A stretch of DNA of 64,000 nt from Ricinus communis (lineage: Eukaryota > Streptophyta > Magnoliopsida > Malpighiales > Euphorbiaceae): the NCBI RefSeq assembly GCF_019578655.1, contig NC_063264.1, forward strand, positions 27,117,688-27,181,687, written 5' to 3'. This document shows positions 35,280 to 47,104 of this stretch, piece after piece. The notes under the pieces were generated by a model. The model saw only the letters and a list, made by a program, of their open reading frames with translations. It was not told the DNA's origin and ran no database searches. The translations under genes were made by a program, and so were the position numbers. Positions within the stretch are counted from its first letter, which is position 1. Each line of letters starts with the position of its first letter.

Positions 35280-37804
35280 TTTTAAAATGATAATAAATTA
35301 TATTAGCTTTATTTTTGAAATAATAATAAAAAAGATATACATAAATTTTCATCTAATAAAAGCAAATAGTTTTCACACAACATCAAATGCAAACTAACAT
35401 TCTACTTATATTCTATCCTATTTGTATTGTATATCAAGTATTTAAAGTAGATATAAAATAATTTATTAACAATTCGGTTACTCTTTTATAAATTTGTAAC
35501 CAACCATTAAGAAATTTTATGATACTATAAATAAAAAAAATATTTAATATATATTTAAACAAATTTAAATTTTCAATTTAGGATAGCTAAATTATGAAAT
35601 TTATATTTCAAGAGACAAAAAGATCGATATTTTTATTTTCTTTTTTTTTAAAAGATGTAAAGTTGCCTAACACTCTAGAATTCAGAGAGCAGATTCATCT
35701 CCATAGAGCATTTTTGCATCCTTGAACATGAATTCTTAGTATTTGCTTATACACACATGAAATGACCTTTTCTGAACAAAGAATACTTATATGTGTAGTT
35801 ATTTTATAAGCTTGAATTTCTTGAGGCATACCAATTAATTTTGGGACAGCTAAGATCCTAGCAACAATTATTTATCAGGTATGTGATGGAAGCATAGAAA
35901 ATTTGTTATTATGACAATGAAAGGAAATATATAATATGTTAGAATTAGCATAGAAATTTCTAATTTTCTTGTAACGTCATATGAGTTTTGATTTTAATAG
36001 ATATATTTTTTGTTCAATGACCATCATATTATATGCCTTAAAAGTTGCATAAAGTATACATAAATCAATGTTATGGAAGAGATTGTGTGTTAACGATCTA
36101 ACTAATGGTATAACATTTGATTTAAAATCCATGTTAAAAATAAAAATGTGGTTGGACCATATGATTTCTAGCCAAGTTCATTTTTTTTTAATCTCCATTA
36201 CTTTATTGATGAGTTGTTAACCTAAATAGTATAATTTGGATATTATGTGCACAAAGCAACATATGGACCGGCGACTCCTGCAACTTTTTACTTTTTTAAA
36301 AAAAAATATGAGAGGATCAAATATATTTTAATATAAAAATAAAAATAAATATCAAACATCAAAAAATGCATGTTAGAAATTTACTTTTAATAGTTATTAA
36401 CTGTATTGACAAAGTAGTAGTTTGCAATTTTACGGGAAAGATACTCCACTTAGTGGCACTAAGTCACATATCAATTTTATAAATATTTTCTAATGAACTT
36501 GATTGATTGAATTTCTTCTTTCTCTTTATTACTTCCATCATCGAGGAGAAATCAATACTCACATAATAGAGGACGATAAAATTCATATGAAAGAAGAACT
36601 TAACATTTCAATAATAGAGATTATAAAACTCTTTAAAAAATAAACTAGTATTTATTTATTAAAACTAATTAATATAAAATAAAAATAAAAAACGGACCAC
36701 CATCATTTTAAAAGTGATGGGTGATAAACCAAAAGATAAAAATTTTAAAAAATAAAAAAATAAATTTGAAAAAGAAGGCGGCTAAAAGATGATATTTTAA
36801 TATTTGAAGATAGAGAATTACTATTACTATTATTTTGTAACTCTTTTATATAAATAAATTATTAAAAAATAAAATTTATATGGTAATTATTTTTTAATAT
36901 ATATTATAAAGATAATAAATTCTTTGAAATTTTTTATCTAAATTTGGTATATACATCACAATAAAAAAGAAAATAACATGTATATATAAGTTTTTATAAT
37001 TTGGTATTAAAAAATTGACGTATTTTTTTATTTAAAATTAATAAATATATATCAATTATCTATTGGTTAGTGTATCGACGGAGATATACTAGGACTATGC
37101 GAGAATTTTCCTTAGCCTTTACCAATATTAGTAAATAATGACACAAAATTTTTGAATTTGGAACTTTACTAACTGGTATTTCATATTTCCTAAATCCTTT
37201 TTATTTTATTTTTTATCAGAGAACAAAGCAAAGAAAAACTATAAAAGAACAAGAAATTAACAGCAAGGCCATCCCAACTTTGTCTCTGAACAGTAGCTCA
37301 GAAACTTCACAAGGAGCGTCCACTATGAACATTATATTTCCTAAATCTTTGAATTCGGAACTTCTGTAACTGGTATTTCATATTAGGCACAGATATGAAC
37401 ATTACGAGGTTAAGTTTTCCTTATTCCTTGTATGTGTTTTCTAGTAAATTTGAACTTCAATGACTTGTTTTTTTATCTATTATTCAATTTTTCTTTTGTT
37501 CGTCTAAGTTTAGTCTGTGTTTGATTTCTTAGTCTAAGAAATTTCTTTCATTGCAAGTATCCGTAGTTTAATTTTGGGTTCATATTGTATTTATATTTTT
37601 GTATAAAATAAAAGATGAACAAACAGATTTTATAATAAAATTTCACTATCAGCAATTAGTTTCTATATATTAATATAAAGATTTCAGGATCGATCGTCAT
37701 CAATTACTAATTGTATATAAGATCCATCTGTTGCAAGTTCCTAACTTTACAAAAACATTCCTGCAAAACCTTCTTTTTTTTTTTTTTTTTTTCTTTTTGA
37801 GGCT
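35280..37804. other. AT-rich intergenic DNA and upstream region of the LRR gene
   Basis: No gene seen. A 37-base stretch (TTTGAATTTGGAAC..GGTATTTCATATT) at about 37151-37188 recurs at 37348-37384 with a few changes. A T homopolymer of about 20 lies at 37770-37793, just before the LRR start codon. Transcription start not determinable. Confidence 0.5.
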
Positions 37805-40800
37805 ATGAAGCTCCAAATTCTTCTAACCTATTTCCTTGTATTCATTCTCTCCAGCATTTCAACCATCACAGGTTGCTATGAGAATGAAAGAGCAGCTTTG
37901 CTATCTTTCAAATCCCAGATCATGGACCCATCAAATCGTCTGTCATCATGGCAAGGGCACAACTGCTGCAACTGGCAAGGGATACATTGTTCAGGTTCAC
38001 TCCATGTAATCTCTGTTGATCTCCGGAACCCGAAGCCTTACCTCCCTATAATAAACTCAAATTCATACCATGTTTCCACTTCCACATCCGAATCTACTGC
38101 TCTCCGTGGCACCATCTCTTCTTCTCTTTTTACTCTTACTCGTATCACTTATCTTGATCTCAGCTTCAACAACTTCATGTATTCAAGAATACCCCCTGGA
38201 ATATCAAATTTTACTCGTCTGACATACCTGAACTTATCGAATGCTGCATTTAGTGACTCCATTACAATCCAATTTGCGAACCTTACATCTCTTGAAAGCT
38301 TGGATCTTTCGTGCTCTACAGTCGTGTCTGATTTCTCTTCCATTTCTTATGACTTATCTTTTGAACTGATACAAGTTGGTAGCCCATATGGAAATGTTTA
38401 TAGCAGCAATCTTTCATCAACAAGTTTGCATTGGTTGCAAGGGATGCACAATCTCAAGGTCTTAAGGTTGAGCGGGGTTGATTTATCACAGGCTTCTGCA
38501 ATCGCCTACTGGGCTAATCCTATTGCAGCTCTCTCCAATCTTAGGCTGCTATGGTTGTCCAATTGAGAATATCTGGTGAATTGCCAATAAGTCAACTTCT
38601 TAATCTCACTCAACTCTCTGTTTTGGTATTGGATTTCAATCCTATTACATCCCAAATCCCAGTTCAGTTGGCCAATTTGACTTCCCTTTCAGTAATTCAT
38701 TTCACCGGCTCAAACTTGCAAGGTCCAATTCCTTACATTCCACAGCTTCAGGAACTTCATGTGGGTAGCACTGACCTTACAATTGATCTAAAATCGATGT
38801 TTTCAAACCCTTGGCCCCGATTAAAGAGCCTAGATATCAGGCATACACAAGTTAAAGGTTCTATTCCACCTTCCATCAGCAATACAACTTCCTTGATCAG
38901 GTTTGTAGCTTCGGGTTGTTTAATAGAAGGCGTTATACCTTCTTCTATTGCAAACCTTTCCAGGATGGAAATCTTGAAACTGAACATCAACAACTTAGTT
39001 GGCCATCTTCCACCTTCAATAAACAATATGAGAAGTCTTCAAGCTTTGTCCCTGATCCAGAATAATTTGCAAGGACCAATCCCCGATTCAATCTGTAATG
39101 TTTCCTCTCTTTGGTATCTTGCTCTAGCGAACAACAATTTTTCAGGAAAATTGCCAGATTGCATTAGCCATCTTCCCAAGCTTGATGTGTTGTTTGTTAC
39201 TTCGAACTCTCTTAATGGAGAAGTCCACACATTGACTTCTTTACTCCGAGGCTCTAATCCATATATGATAGGCCTATCATTTAACCATCTCACTTTGAAA
39301 CTAGACAAGCAATCATTACCACCTTCCTTTCAACCTGAAGTCTTGGAACTCAGTTCCTGTAACATTGAAGGTAACCTCCCCAATTTCTTCTCTAACCTGA
39401 CCAAACTAAGATACTTATCTTTGTCTTACAATTACTTGTCAGGAGCAATCCCACCGTGGCTGTTCAATCTACCACAACTTGGTTATTTAGATCTCTCTTT
39501 TAACAAACTGCAAGGATCAATCCCACCTTTTATTCAGCTGAAATCATTTTTCGGTGCAACAACACTGAATTTGGCAAACAATCTCCTTCAAGGACCGGTC
39601 CCTTCCCAACTTGTCAATATAGATGCTATCAACTTGTCTGGGAACAGTTTCACAGGGCATATACCAGAGCAAGCAGGGCTTGGAAGTGTAAGGTACATTT
39701 CATTGTCTAGTAACAATCTTGTGGGTCATATTCCAGACTCTTTCTGCTATCAAAAGAATGCCTTAATGGTCCTAGATCTATCCAACAACAGTCTTTCAGG
39801 TCCACTACCTGGCAATTTAGGAAAGTGCATATATCTTAGTGTTCTAAACCTCGCACATAACAACTTCAGCAATTCAGTTCCTGAAGTGCTAGAAAATGCC
39901 AGGAATCTAAGCTACCTAGATCTTACTGGCAATCAGTTTAAAGGTCCTTTTCCGAGTTTCATTCGAAGACTGAAAAGCTTGGTGGTATTGCAAATGGGAT
40001 ACAATAATTTTGCTGGAAAGATCCCTGGATTCATTGGAGACCTCAAGAACCTCCGGATTCTAGTGTTAAAATCCAATTTCTTCAGTGAATTAATCCCTCC
40101 TGAGATAAATAAGCTAGAGAAGCTACAAATCATGGACTTGTCAGACAACAATCTCTTTGGCACCATCCCTGAAAAGCTAGAAGGATTGAAGACATTGATA
40201 ACTCGACCAACAGATGGAGAACTTTTGGGTTATGTGATCTCATTCATGTATTCTGGTGTGGAACTAAGCATGGCTTACAAAGGTCTAATATATCAATTTG
40301 ACTGTGTCAAGACGTACCATAGTGGAATAGATCTCTCTCTTAATGCTTTGACAGGAAAAATTCCACCTGAAATGACCCTTTTAATAGGGTTAGCAATGCT
40401 CAATCTTTCGCATAATGCTCTATCGGGTGAGATCCCAAGTAATATAGGAGACATGATTGGCCTAAACTCACTAGATCTGAAATTCAACAGGTTTAGTGGA
40501 AAAATCCCAGACTCCATAAATTTACTGGACTCTCTTGGTTATCTGAACTTGTCATATAACAATTTGAGTGGGAAAATCCCAGCTGGGACACGATTTGATA
40601 CCTTGTATGGGGATGGTTCAGCATACATTGGGAATGAACATTTATGTGGTGCTGGAAATTTGATCAACTGTAATGACAATACTTCTTCCTCTAGTGAAGA
40701 AACCAAAAGTGTGGAGGATAGTATAGACAGGCTGCTGTTCATCGGAGTTGTAGTCAGTGGCTATGGAGTTGGTTTCTGGGGATATTTTGGGGTTCTTTGT

Positions 40801-40887
40801 TTGATAAAAGAACAGCATAGAAGGAGATACTGGAAAGCCATTGAAAAGATTGCCTTCAAAATTGTCAAGATGTTCATGCAAAGATAG
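37805..40887 (+). CDS. Leucine-rich-repeat receptor-like protein, one frameshift
   Basis: Intron-less gene, about 1,026 residues if the frameshift is allowed for. Signal peptide (residues 1-23, LQILLTYFLVFILSSIS), LRRNT domain (ENERAALLSFKSQI, then NCCNWQGIHC), about 28-30 extracellular LRRs, an island before the last four repeats (near 40200-40320, containing SMAYKG), an acidic juxtamembrane stretch (SSSSEETKSVEDSID), one membrane helix with GxxxG spacing (VVVSGYGVGFWGYFG) and a 27-residue basic tail. There is no kinase domain, so it belongs with receptor-like proteins, which signal through SOBIR1/BAK1 in defence or development. At about 38562-38566 one base appears lost: the first frame reads LLWLSN then stop, the next continues RISGELPISQLL, and both flanks are normal LRR sequence. 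This is either a recent pseudogene mutation or an assembly error. The start is the only ATG that gives a signal peptide. Confidence 0.9.
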
Positions 40888-42135
40888 GAAAATTGTGAAT
40901 TCTAATTCTTTTTAATGTGTTTGTGAATTTATTTAATATAAATTTATAAAATTTGAATAAAATTCATATGAGTATTTTTATGATATTTAAATATTGCGAG
41001 ATTAATCTACCATAAATAAAAATTAACTAATACTAAAAATATAATTTTATTTTAATCTTTTGAACGATCTTAATATTTGATACTAAATTCAAATTCAAGA
41101 ATAGAAGTGTGATAGTATTAATAATAAATTCAAATTCAAGAATCTAAGTGTGACTTTCCATTGACTTTGAGTAAAGAGAAAAAAAAAATCAAAAGAATTC
41201 TAATATAATAAAAAGATATGTCCACACTAGTATAATAGGTCTAACCTCAAGAAAAAAATAGTGATTTATCCAAAATCATTTACTGTCTTGTTTGGTTTGA
41301 ATGATCAAACTAAGTTCACATAGAGAGACTTTAGAGTCATGAAAGTTCTTTTGATTATGTAATTTGTATATCAGTTTATTCAATTGTATTAATTATGTCC
41401 TTTTCTTAGTATTTTACCATTATTAACATAATTCTCAATTTTATTAGCTTATTATTAGAGTTTAACTCTTATGCTGACAAATAAAATGCAAAATAGTGCC
41501 CATAATCTTCATAATATTGGCCCTAGTAGCTCAATTTTTTCAAAATACAAATTGCAATTTTTATTTTTTAAATTAATAGCGCTTTTTAAAAATGACAATT
41601 ATATTGTTTTTTAGTTAGAATCTATAAAATTTATACAAAAATATAAAGTTTACGTATTTTGAGTGAAGCAAAAATTACATATCAAATTTTTATACAATTG
41701 GTTATAGCTAAATTAAATTCTAATAAAATAGAAAATTTTTTATAAAAATTCTACATTAATAAGTTAATATATTCCATAATACTAAAATATTTATTTCAAT
41801 TTTATTATTTCTATTTTCTTTTTCTATTATATCTTTTTTCAAATAAAATTATTTTTTTATTGAATTCCAACCAAATATAGTATTGGATAAAGTTAAATTT
41901 TATAAGGACTCGTACGAGTCAAATTTAAGAAAAAAAAAATTATAACATTTAAATTATGGGTTTTGTTAAATTACCATTATGATACTATAGCACTAAAAAT
42001 TATGGTCGTTCTCTTTATAATACCACTTCTAAAAGAGCAATTGATATGTGGTGTGATTATTGTATTTCCGATAGTAATAAGTGGAATCGTGCAACATTTT
42101 AAGGAGCTTTGTACCGAAGAAATAAACTCAAGCTT
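40888..42135. other. 3' flank of the LRR gene and AT-rich intergenic DNA
   Basis: Contains TTGAATAAAATTC near 40953, a possible polyadenylation signal for the LRR gene. No further gene seen; the remainder is AT-rich. Confidence 0.5.
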
Positions 42136-42136
42136 A

Positions 42137-42490
42137 TAATTCTTTTTTTTTTTTTTGATAAATAAGTTTATTTTATATTAGATATTAAATGGGGAAAAGC
42201 AAGCAGTTGGTTGTAATTACCCAATTCATAAGGCTACCCTATACATCCAAGAATTAAGTCCTAAACTAACCAATTGCATATGAAAAAACCCCGGAACATT
42301 TGAGTACAAAAAGAGTACCGAAGTTTAGACAATATTACATAGCAAAGTTGGGAAGAATGGTGCTAGAGACTTATCTGAAAATAATAAAGCCAAGACCAAT
42401 GACCAGTTATCACAGCAAATGTCCACTAAAGCTTATTCTTTAATGGATCTCTTTCTCTAGTTCCCATATTTCTCTATCTTATAAAATGAA
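42137..42490 (-). mobile_element. Poly(A)-tailed retroposon 3' end, probably LINE
   Basis: On the minus strand the segment ends TAAAATAAACTTATTTATC followed by a run of about 17 A (plus-strand T run at 42145-42162). This looks like the tail of a LINE or processed retroposon. The body has no recognisable protein motif, so only a short 3' UTR-like part remains. The 5' limit is unclear because a hAT-type element follows at 42505. Confidence 0.45.
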
Positions 42491-42504
42491 GCTAAATCTG
42501 TCGA

Positions 42505-43283
42505 TAGGGTTGTAAAAAATCTGAATGGTTCGACTCGGATTTGATTTGTTTTTTAACTCTTTTAAACTCATTTAGAAAATATAACGATCCAAACTTGTTC
42601 TTATTTTTAAGCTCGTTAAGTATTTGAGTTGAGTTTGAAAAGATAAAAATTCGGCTGCCACGGTTTTGAACTTTTAGACTCGTTATAAATAATATAGATT
42701 ATCTATAATAATATGATAGGATATATATATATATATTAATTTTTTAATATGATAATAAAAATAAAGTTAAATAAATTTCTTCTAAATCAAAACAGAGATT
42801 TTTTACTTAATTATAATATATCTGTTATGAATTCACATTTAGATGAAAATTTATAATCTTCTTTTATGAACTAAAGTTTGAAAAAAAAAACAGATGACAT
42901 GCATAATCTTTTTTATGTGCCAAATTTTTTTTATTTAATTTTCAGTAAAGCAAAATACTCTTATTTAATTCTTAAATAGTGTTTTTTTTTTCTTCGAGCT
43001 TATCATTCTTTATAGTTTTTTTCCTATTAATTAGTTTCATTATTAATAAAATAATTTTTTTATTATTTTTATTTATATAATAAAAACAAGCAAAATGTTA
43101 AGAAAATGTTACTATTCTAAACAGTTTAAGCTTGATTCGGGCTTAGCTCATTTTATAACTCGTTCGAGCTCATTTAAAATATTTTGAACTCGAGCCGATC
43201 TTGATCACTGAAATGATTTCATTGAACAGAATTTTAAAAAAAATATATTGTGTTTAGATCAGCTCGGCTCGTTTTTACCTCTA
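42505..43283. mobile_element. hAT-type non-autonomous element (MITE)
   Basis: A 779-bp element with short terminal inverted repeats (TAGGGTTGTAAAAAA at the left, TAGAGGTAAAAACGAG read inward from the right). It is flanked by an 8-bp target-site duplication, TCTGTCGA at 42497-42504 and TATGTCGA at 43284-43291 (7 of 8 identical). An 8-bp duplication is the hAT signature. Subterminal regions are rich in GCTCG/CGAGC words (GGTTCGACTCGG at left; TCGTTCGAGCTC and GAACTCGAGCCG at right), as in related plant MITEs. No transposase is encoded. Confidence 0.75.
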
Positions 43284-43291
43284 TATGTCGA

Positions 43292-44339
43292 GTATCACGA
43301 TATTTCCTCTAGTCATTATTTGGTTTGTTAATAGAGAGAAAAAAAAATTATTAATTTTGTACATGAAAAATCTATTATTAAAATTATCTATGTGACTTGT
43401 TTAGCAGATATCTAGTTATATTAATAAATTATTTAATTTAAAATAAAAGGTATATCAGAAGGAATCTTAAAATTTTGTAATGATCCTTAAAAAAACTATT
43501 TTAAATTGGGGTATAATTATTTTATTTAGACATCCATACCGAACGAAATAAAGTCACATTAAATAAAACATCAACATCAATACTGATACAACATTTGTGT
43601 CCCGTCTTAAGAATTTTAGAATAGACATATTAACGTTGTATTATATCTATATTCGGTGTTTGGATCAGTGCTTCTTAGATTGTGACGAGTGATTTAAGGG
43701 TAAGTTTACCAAAATCACAATCATATTATCTCAAGACACTTCGGTTCCTACTACTGGCAAACAGGCCGTTGCATGCATGGTTGTTTCAAAGAGATTGTTG
43801 ACTACTGGGGCCATTTCCAGGATTTGATCATTACTTTTAAGAAACATATATCCTTCTACCCTATTTGTGGAGATTCTAATTACAGGCACCAAACAGACTT
43901 ATCTCAGCCTTCTCATGCAACAAAATAATAATAATAATAATAAATAAAAATAATTCTAAGACTTCTGCATGATATTCAAATTCCTGATGGTTCTGTTCTT
44001 GATTCAGATAACTGACTATTCTGAAATATGATTTAAAAAATAGCACGTAAATTTCTAGTATATGCCACCTAAGAAACACCAGAACAAGGGCTGAGAATCT
44101 GCTCTTTCTAGAGCAGCAAAAGAGCATCTAAATTACTATAGAAATTCCGCAAGGTGGTGGTCAACTGGTCCACTTCTTCCATGATTGTATTCTTATGGAG
44201 AAATCCTATCCACACAGTTGTCCTCTTTCCTGTTTAATCAGGTAAGATATTAGATCCAATGAAAGGCAAAATATAATGGTGGGCTTCTTGAATTATGATA
44301 TTTTACGATGAAACAAGCAAGCAATCATGCGATTTCTCT
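43292..44339. other. Intergenic DNA, no gene seen
   Basis: Mixed-composition DNA with an ATA microsatellite at 43923-43945. A minus-strand stretch at 44130-44190 could read as a short exon (MEEVDQLTTTLRNFYSNLDA), but no family was recognised and no flanking exon was found, so it is not called. Confidence 0.4.
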
Positions 44340-44700
44340 GGTAAAATGCTCTGCTGGTATCAAACTTTTATCCCTTGTTTCATTTGTTCCTTATTTCTAT
44401 TTGGTATCAAGCTTTCAATTTATTTTTTTTTTAGTAATTCTCTGATTATTTTTGTTACTTCCGCCAGTAACAATAAGAATTCTGGCAGTTAATTGATGAT
44501 GTGGTTGCCGGTTTTACAAATAAGCACCCCCACTTGACACATTAGATGCTGATTTCTTTATTTAATCCTAGTCACCCATTCACTTGTGTTTACCCTCAAA
44601 CAAAACTCTGAAATGTGAACAAAAAAAACTCCAATTCTGAACCCTAGTTTTTACAGCAATTTGGCTCTCTCCATCTCCTAAGCAATTTCCCTCGATTCAC
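44340..44700 (+). repeat. MULE left terminal inverted repeat
   Basis: Outer tip GGTAAAATGCTCTGC. Its best conserved core, 44486-44590, matches the right arm at roughly 85-90% by eye, with the aligned blocks ending at AATTTCCCTCGATT near 44685-44698. Confidence 0.8.
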
Positions 44701-44749
44701 TCTCTGATTCCCCTATCTATTATAATCTATTCTTAAGCTTCCATGTACT

Positions 44750-45200
44750 TTACCTTATCGAAGAAAATGGAGCAAGAAACAGCTGAAGCTGTGCTTAACC
44801 CGGAGGAATATACTTTTGGAGTTGAGGATTGTAAATGTGCATGTGGAAAGCCTACAAAACTGTTTGTCTCTCGAACTGAGAGGAATGTCGGTTGCAAGTT
44901 TTGGAGATGCTCATTTGTAGTAAGTATAAGAGTGTGTTTCTCAGTTTACATTGTTCTAGTTTTGATTATAATGAAGGATTGTTCTTGTATAGGGATTAAG
45001 CTATGATTTCTTAAGTGGCACGACCTATGGCTTAATAAGAGGACATTGGTGATGCTGCGAGAGTTACGACATTTCAATGCTAATTTGGAGAGGTTTGAAT
45101 CTAACATTACAAGTGATTTATTGAATGAGCACAAGAATAGAGTTAGTTTGCTAAATTCGAAGCTGAAGAAAATAAAAGAAGAAAAAGAGAGCACGAAGTG
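44750..45200 (+). pseudogene. GRF-type zinc-finger protein, disrupted
   Basis: The reading starts at ATG 44743 or 44767. It shows CKCACGKPTKLFVSRTERN and CKFWRCSF, the first part of a GRF zinc finger (C-x-C-G-x-P, then S-R-T-x-x-N-x-G and F-W-x-C). After a probable intron from 44920 to about 45005, a second stretch reads KWHDLWLNKRTLVMLRELR and a coiled-coil-like LLNSKLKKIKEEKEST. This fits the multicopy plant At4g04775-like proteins. An in-frame stop precedes the second part, and the C-terminus runs into Cassandra-like sequence at about 45200, so this copy is broken. Function of the family is unknown. Confidence 0.65.
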
Positions 45201-45685
45201 CAGTAGGGACCTGTATAAGCTTGGTTTTTATAACGAACCGGAACTAGATCACATGAGATATTGTCCGCTTTAGCCCCCACTAGCCTCACGGTTTTGTCCC
45301 TTTGGTGGGTTCGAGAACTTCTCAAGAGGTCCCCCATCCTGGAATTTCTCAGAACCAAGCAGTAGGGACCTGTATAAGCTTGGTTTTTGTAACGACTCGG
45401 AACCAGATCACATGAGATATTGTCCGTTTTGGCTCCCACTAGCCTCACATTTTTATCTATTTGGCGGGTTCGGGAATTTTCTAGGAGGTCCCCCATCTTG
45501 GAATTTCTCTAAACCAAGCACGTTTAACTTTGGAGTTCCTATAATTCCACAGCCAAACAACCAAAAGGCGCCTCATGTGATTAGTTTCAACTCTTTACAT
45601 ATATGTTATCAACCATTCCCCACCCCATTTCGATGTGCAATTCGATTCATTCATATACCCCTGTACCTTAGAGTGTTGTTATACT
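45200..45685 (+). mobile_element. Cassandra-like TRIM LTR with 5S-rRNA-like segment, partly duplicated
   Basis: From 45387 the sequence starts TGTAACGACTCGGAACC and runs to about 45682 (GAGTGTTGTTATAC), the size and layout of a Cassandra LTR. Inside, 45461-45545 resembles the reverse complement of 5S rRNA: GGAGGTCCCCCATC (5S: GGAGGTCACCCATC), CCAAGCACGTTTAACTTTGG (5S: CCAAGCACGCTTAACTGCGG), then GAGTTCCTATAATTC. A second, truncated copy lies upstream (45200-45358), giving a direct repeat with period 159 bp. Cassandra elements are known for 5S-like sequence in their LTRs. No primer-binding site or internal domain is seen. Confidence 0.7.
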
Positions 45686-45989
45686 AGAAGCCTGCTAGAA
45701 GTCGCTCATTGTCCACTTTCCGCCCTCGTCGGACCGCTTCTTTAGGCCCGGTTGTCACAGTTTTTATGTTGTGGTTGGGATTCTGATTTACAATATGTAC
45801 TTTTGTTAGCTTAATTTGAAGATGTACTTTGGTTAGATGGTTGGGTGTATTTTGATTAGGTGGTGGGGTGTATTTTTGAAATAGAGGTAGTTAGGTGGTG
45901 GTGGGTGTATTTTGAAAACAGAGGTAGTAAGGTGGTGGTGGGATGTTTTTATGACTACTGTTACTTTGTATTTTGTTGATGAATGAATG

Positions 45990-46620
45990 AAATGAAATGT
46001 GGTATTCTTTATAGATATCACATCTGAGTCTTCACACGACTCTTCACTAGATTGCCTAGCACTACCAGATCTAGATGGTTTGTCCCTCTCAAGCTCTTTA
46101 TCAACAAACTTCTCAAATATGGTATCATCAGCAACATCTTCATCCTTGAGGTCATAATCAGAGTCCACAACTCACTGTCCTTTGAATTTGTATTATTATA
46201 CTCACTACTCTCACAGCTATCATCATCAATATTTTGTTCATTATGTGGTTCCTCTCTTTCTATCTCAAACACATTTTTCACAGCCTCTTCACTAGCATGC
46301 GGTTTCTTAACTTTTTCTATTCCTTCAAACTTATCCTAGTAAAAATATGCATCATTTTACAATCCTCTACAGACATTGCCATTTCTAAAGTATCACTGTA
46401 TGTTTCAAGGCTTCTCAATCCATCATGCATACTCTTCTTAGGATGCTTCCACATAATAATTTTATTTTCAGGTTTCATTCCTAGCTCCATAATAATTGAA
46501 TCAATTCTAACCTAGAGATCTTATATGAACTACAAAAATCAACAGCTCCCACATCCCATGGCTTAGGCTGACCTCTACCATCAACTCTACAGTCATACCA
46601 ATACAAACTAAAGTACTCAG
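45990..46620 (-). pseudogene. MULE protein N-terminal region (PB1-like domain and acidic linker)
   Basis: Minus strand. At 46610-46500 it reads GQPKPWDVGAVDFCSSYKIS; after a shift it continues IDSIIMELGMKPENKIIMW and SDTLEMAMSVEDCKMMHIF. This is the PB1-like domain found at the start of many plant MULE proteins. An acidic stretch follows near 46165 (DSDYDLKDEDVADDTIFEKF), which normally precedes the transposase. At least two frame changes are present and the transposase core is absent. Confidence 0.7.
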
Positions 46621-47104
46621 AATTAGGCACTACAAAATACAACTACACTAAATTAATTAAACATACATTAATTAGTTTAACAGAAGTGGTATTAATAAAC
46701 ATCATCAACGCTCAATCGATGAAAGGATTTCTTCATAATAGCAAGTAATGAGAAAACTCTAACCCAATATACATATTTAGTATTTTTATAGTCAAATAAT
46801 TTTCAAAGTAATACAGCATGAAATACGCATATAAAGATGCAAATTTAACACGAAAAATAACTTCAATTATTTGAATTACCACAAAATAACTTGAGGGGCC
46901 TTTACTTATAATATTCTGGTAGGTCTTCTCGTTTCTCCCTTACCAGTCAAGTGACATTGCTACCCAATCTCAAAAATGTGTTTTGTTTCTGTGAAATGAA
47001 ACGAAGAAGAGGAAGCTCAAAGAGTTTTAACAATGGAGGTGGAAGTAATATATTTTTCTTTCAAGCTAAAGAAAAGTAGTTACTTTTTCAGCTAAGGGTA
47101 AAAG

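Noticed and set aside
38757..40881. Six minus-strand ORFs of 67-89 codons under the LRR gene
   Set aside because: Antisense shadows of leucine-rich-repeat codons.
44130..44190. Short coding exon on the minus strand (MEEVDQLTTTLRNFYSN)
   Set aside because: It looks protein-like, but no family, splice sites or neighbouring exons could be supported.
45461..45545. A true 5S rRNA gene
   Set aside because: The match to 5S is in blocks only, with many changes, and is set in an LTR-like context; it fits a Cassandra LTR better.
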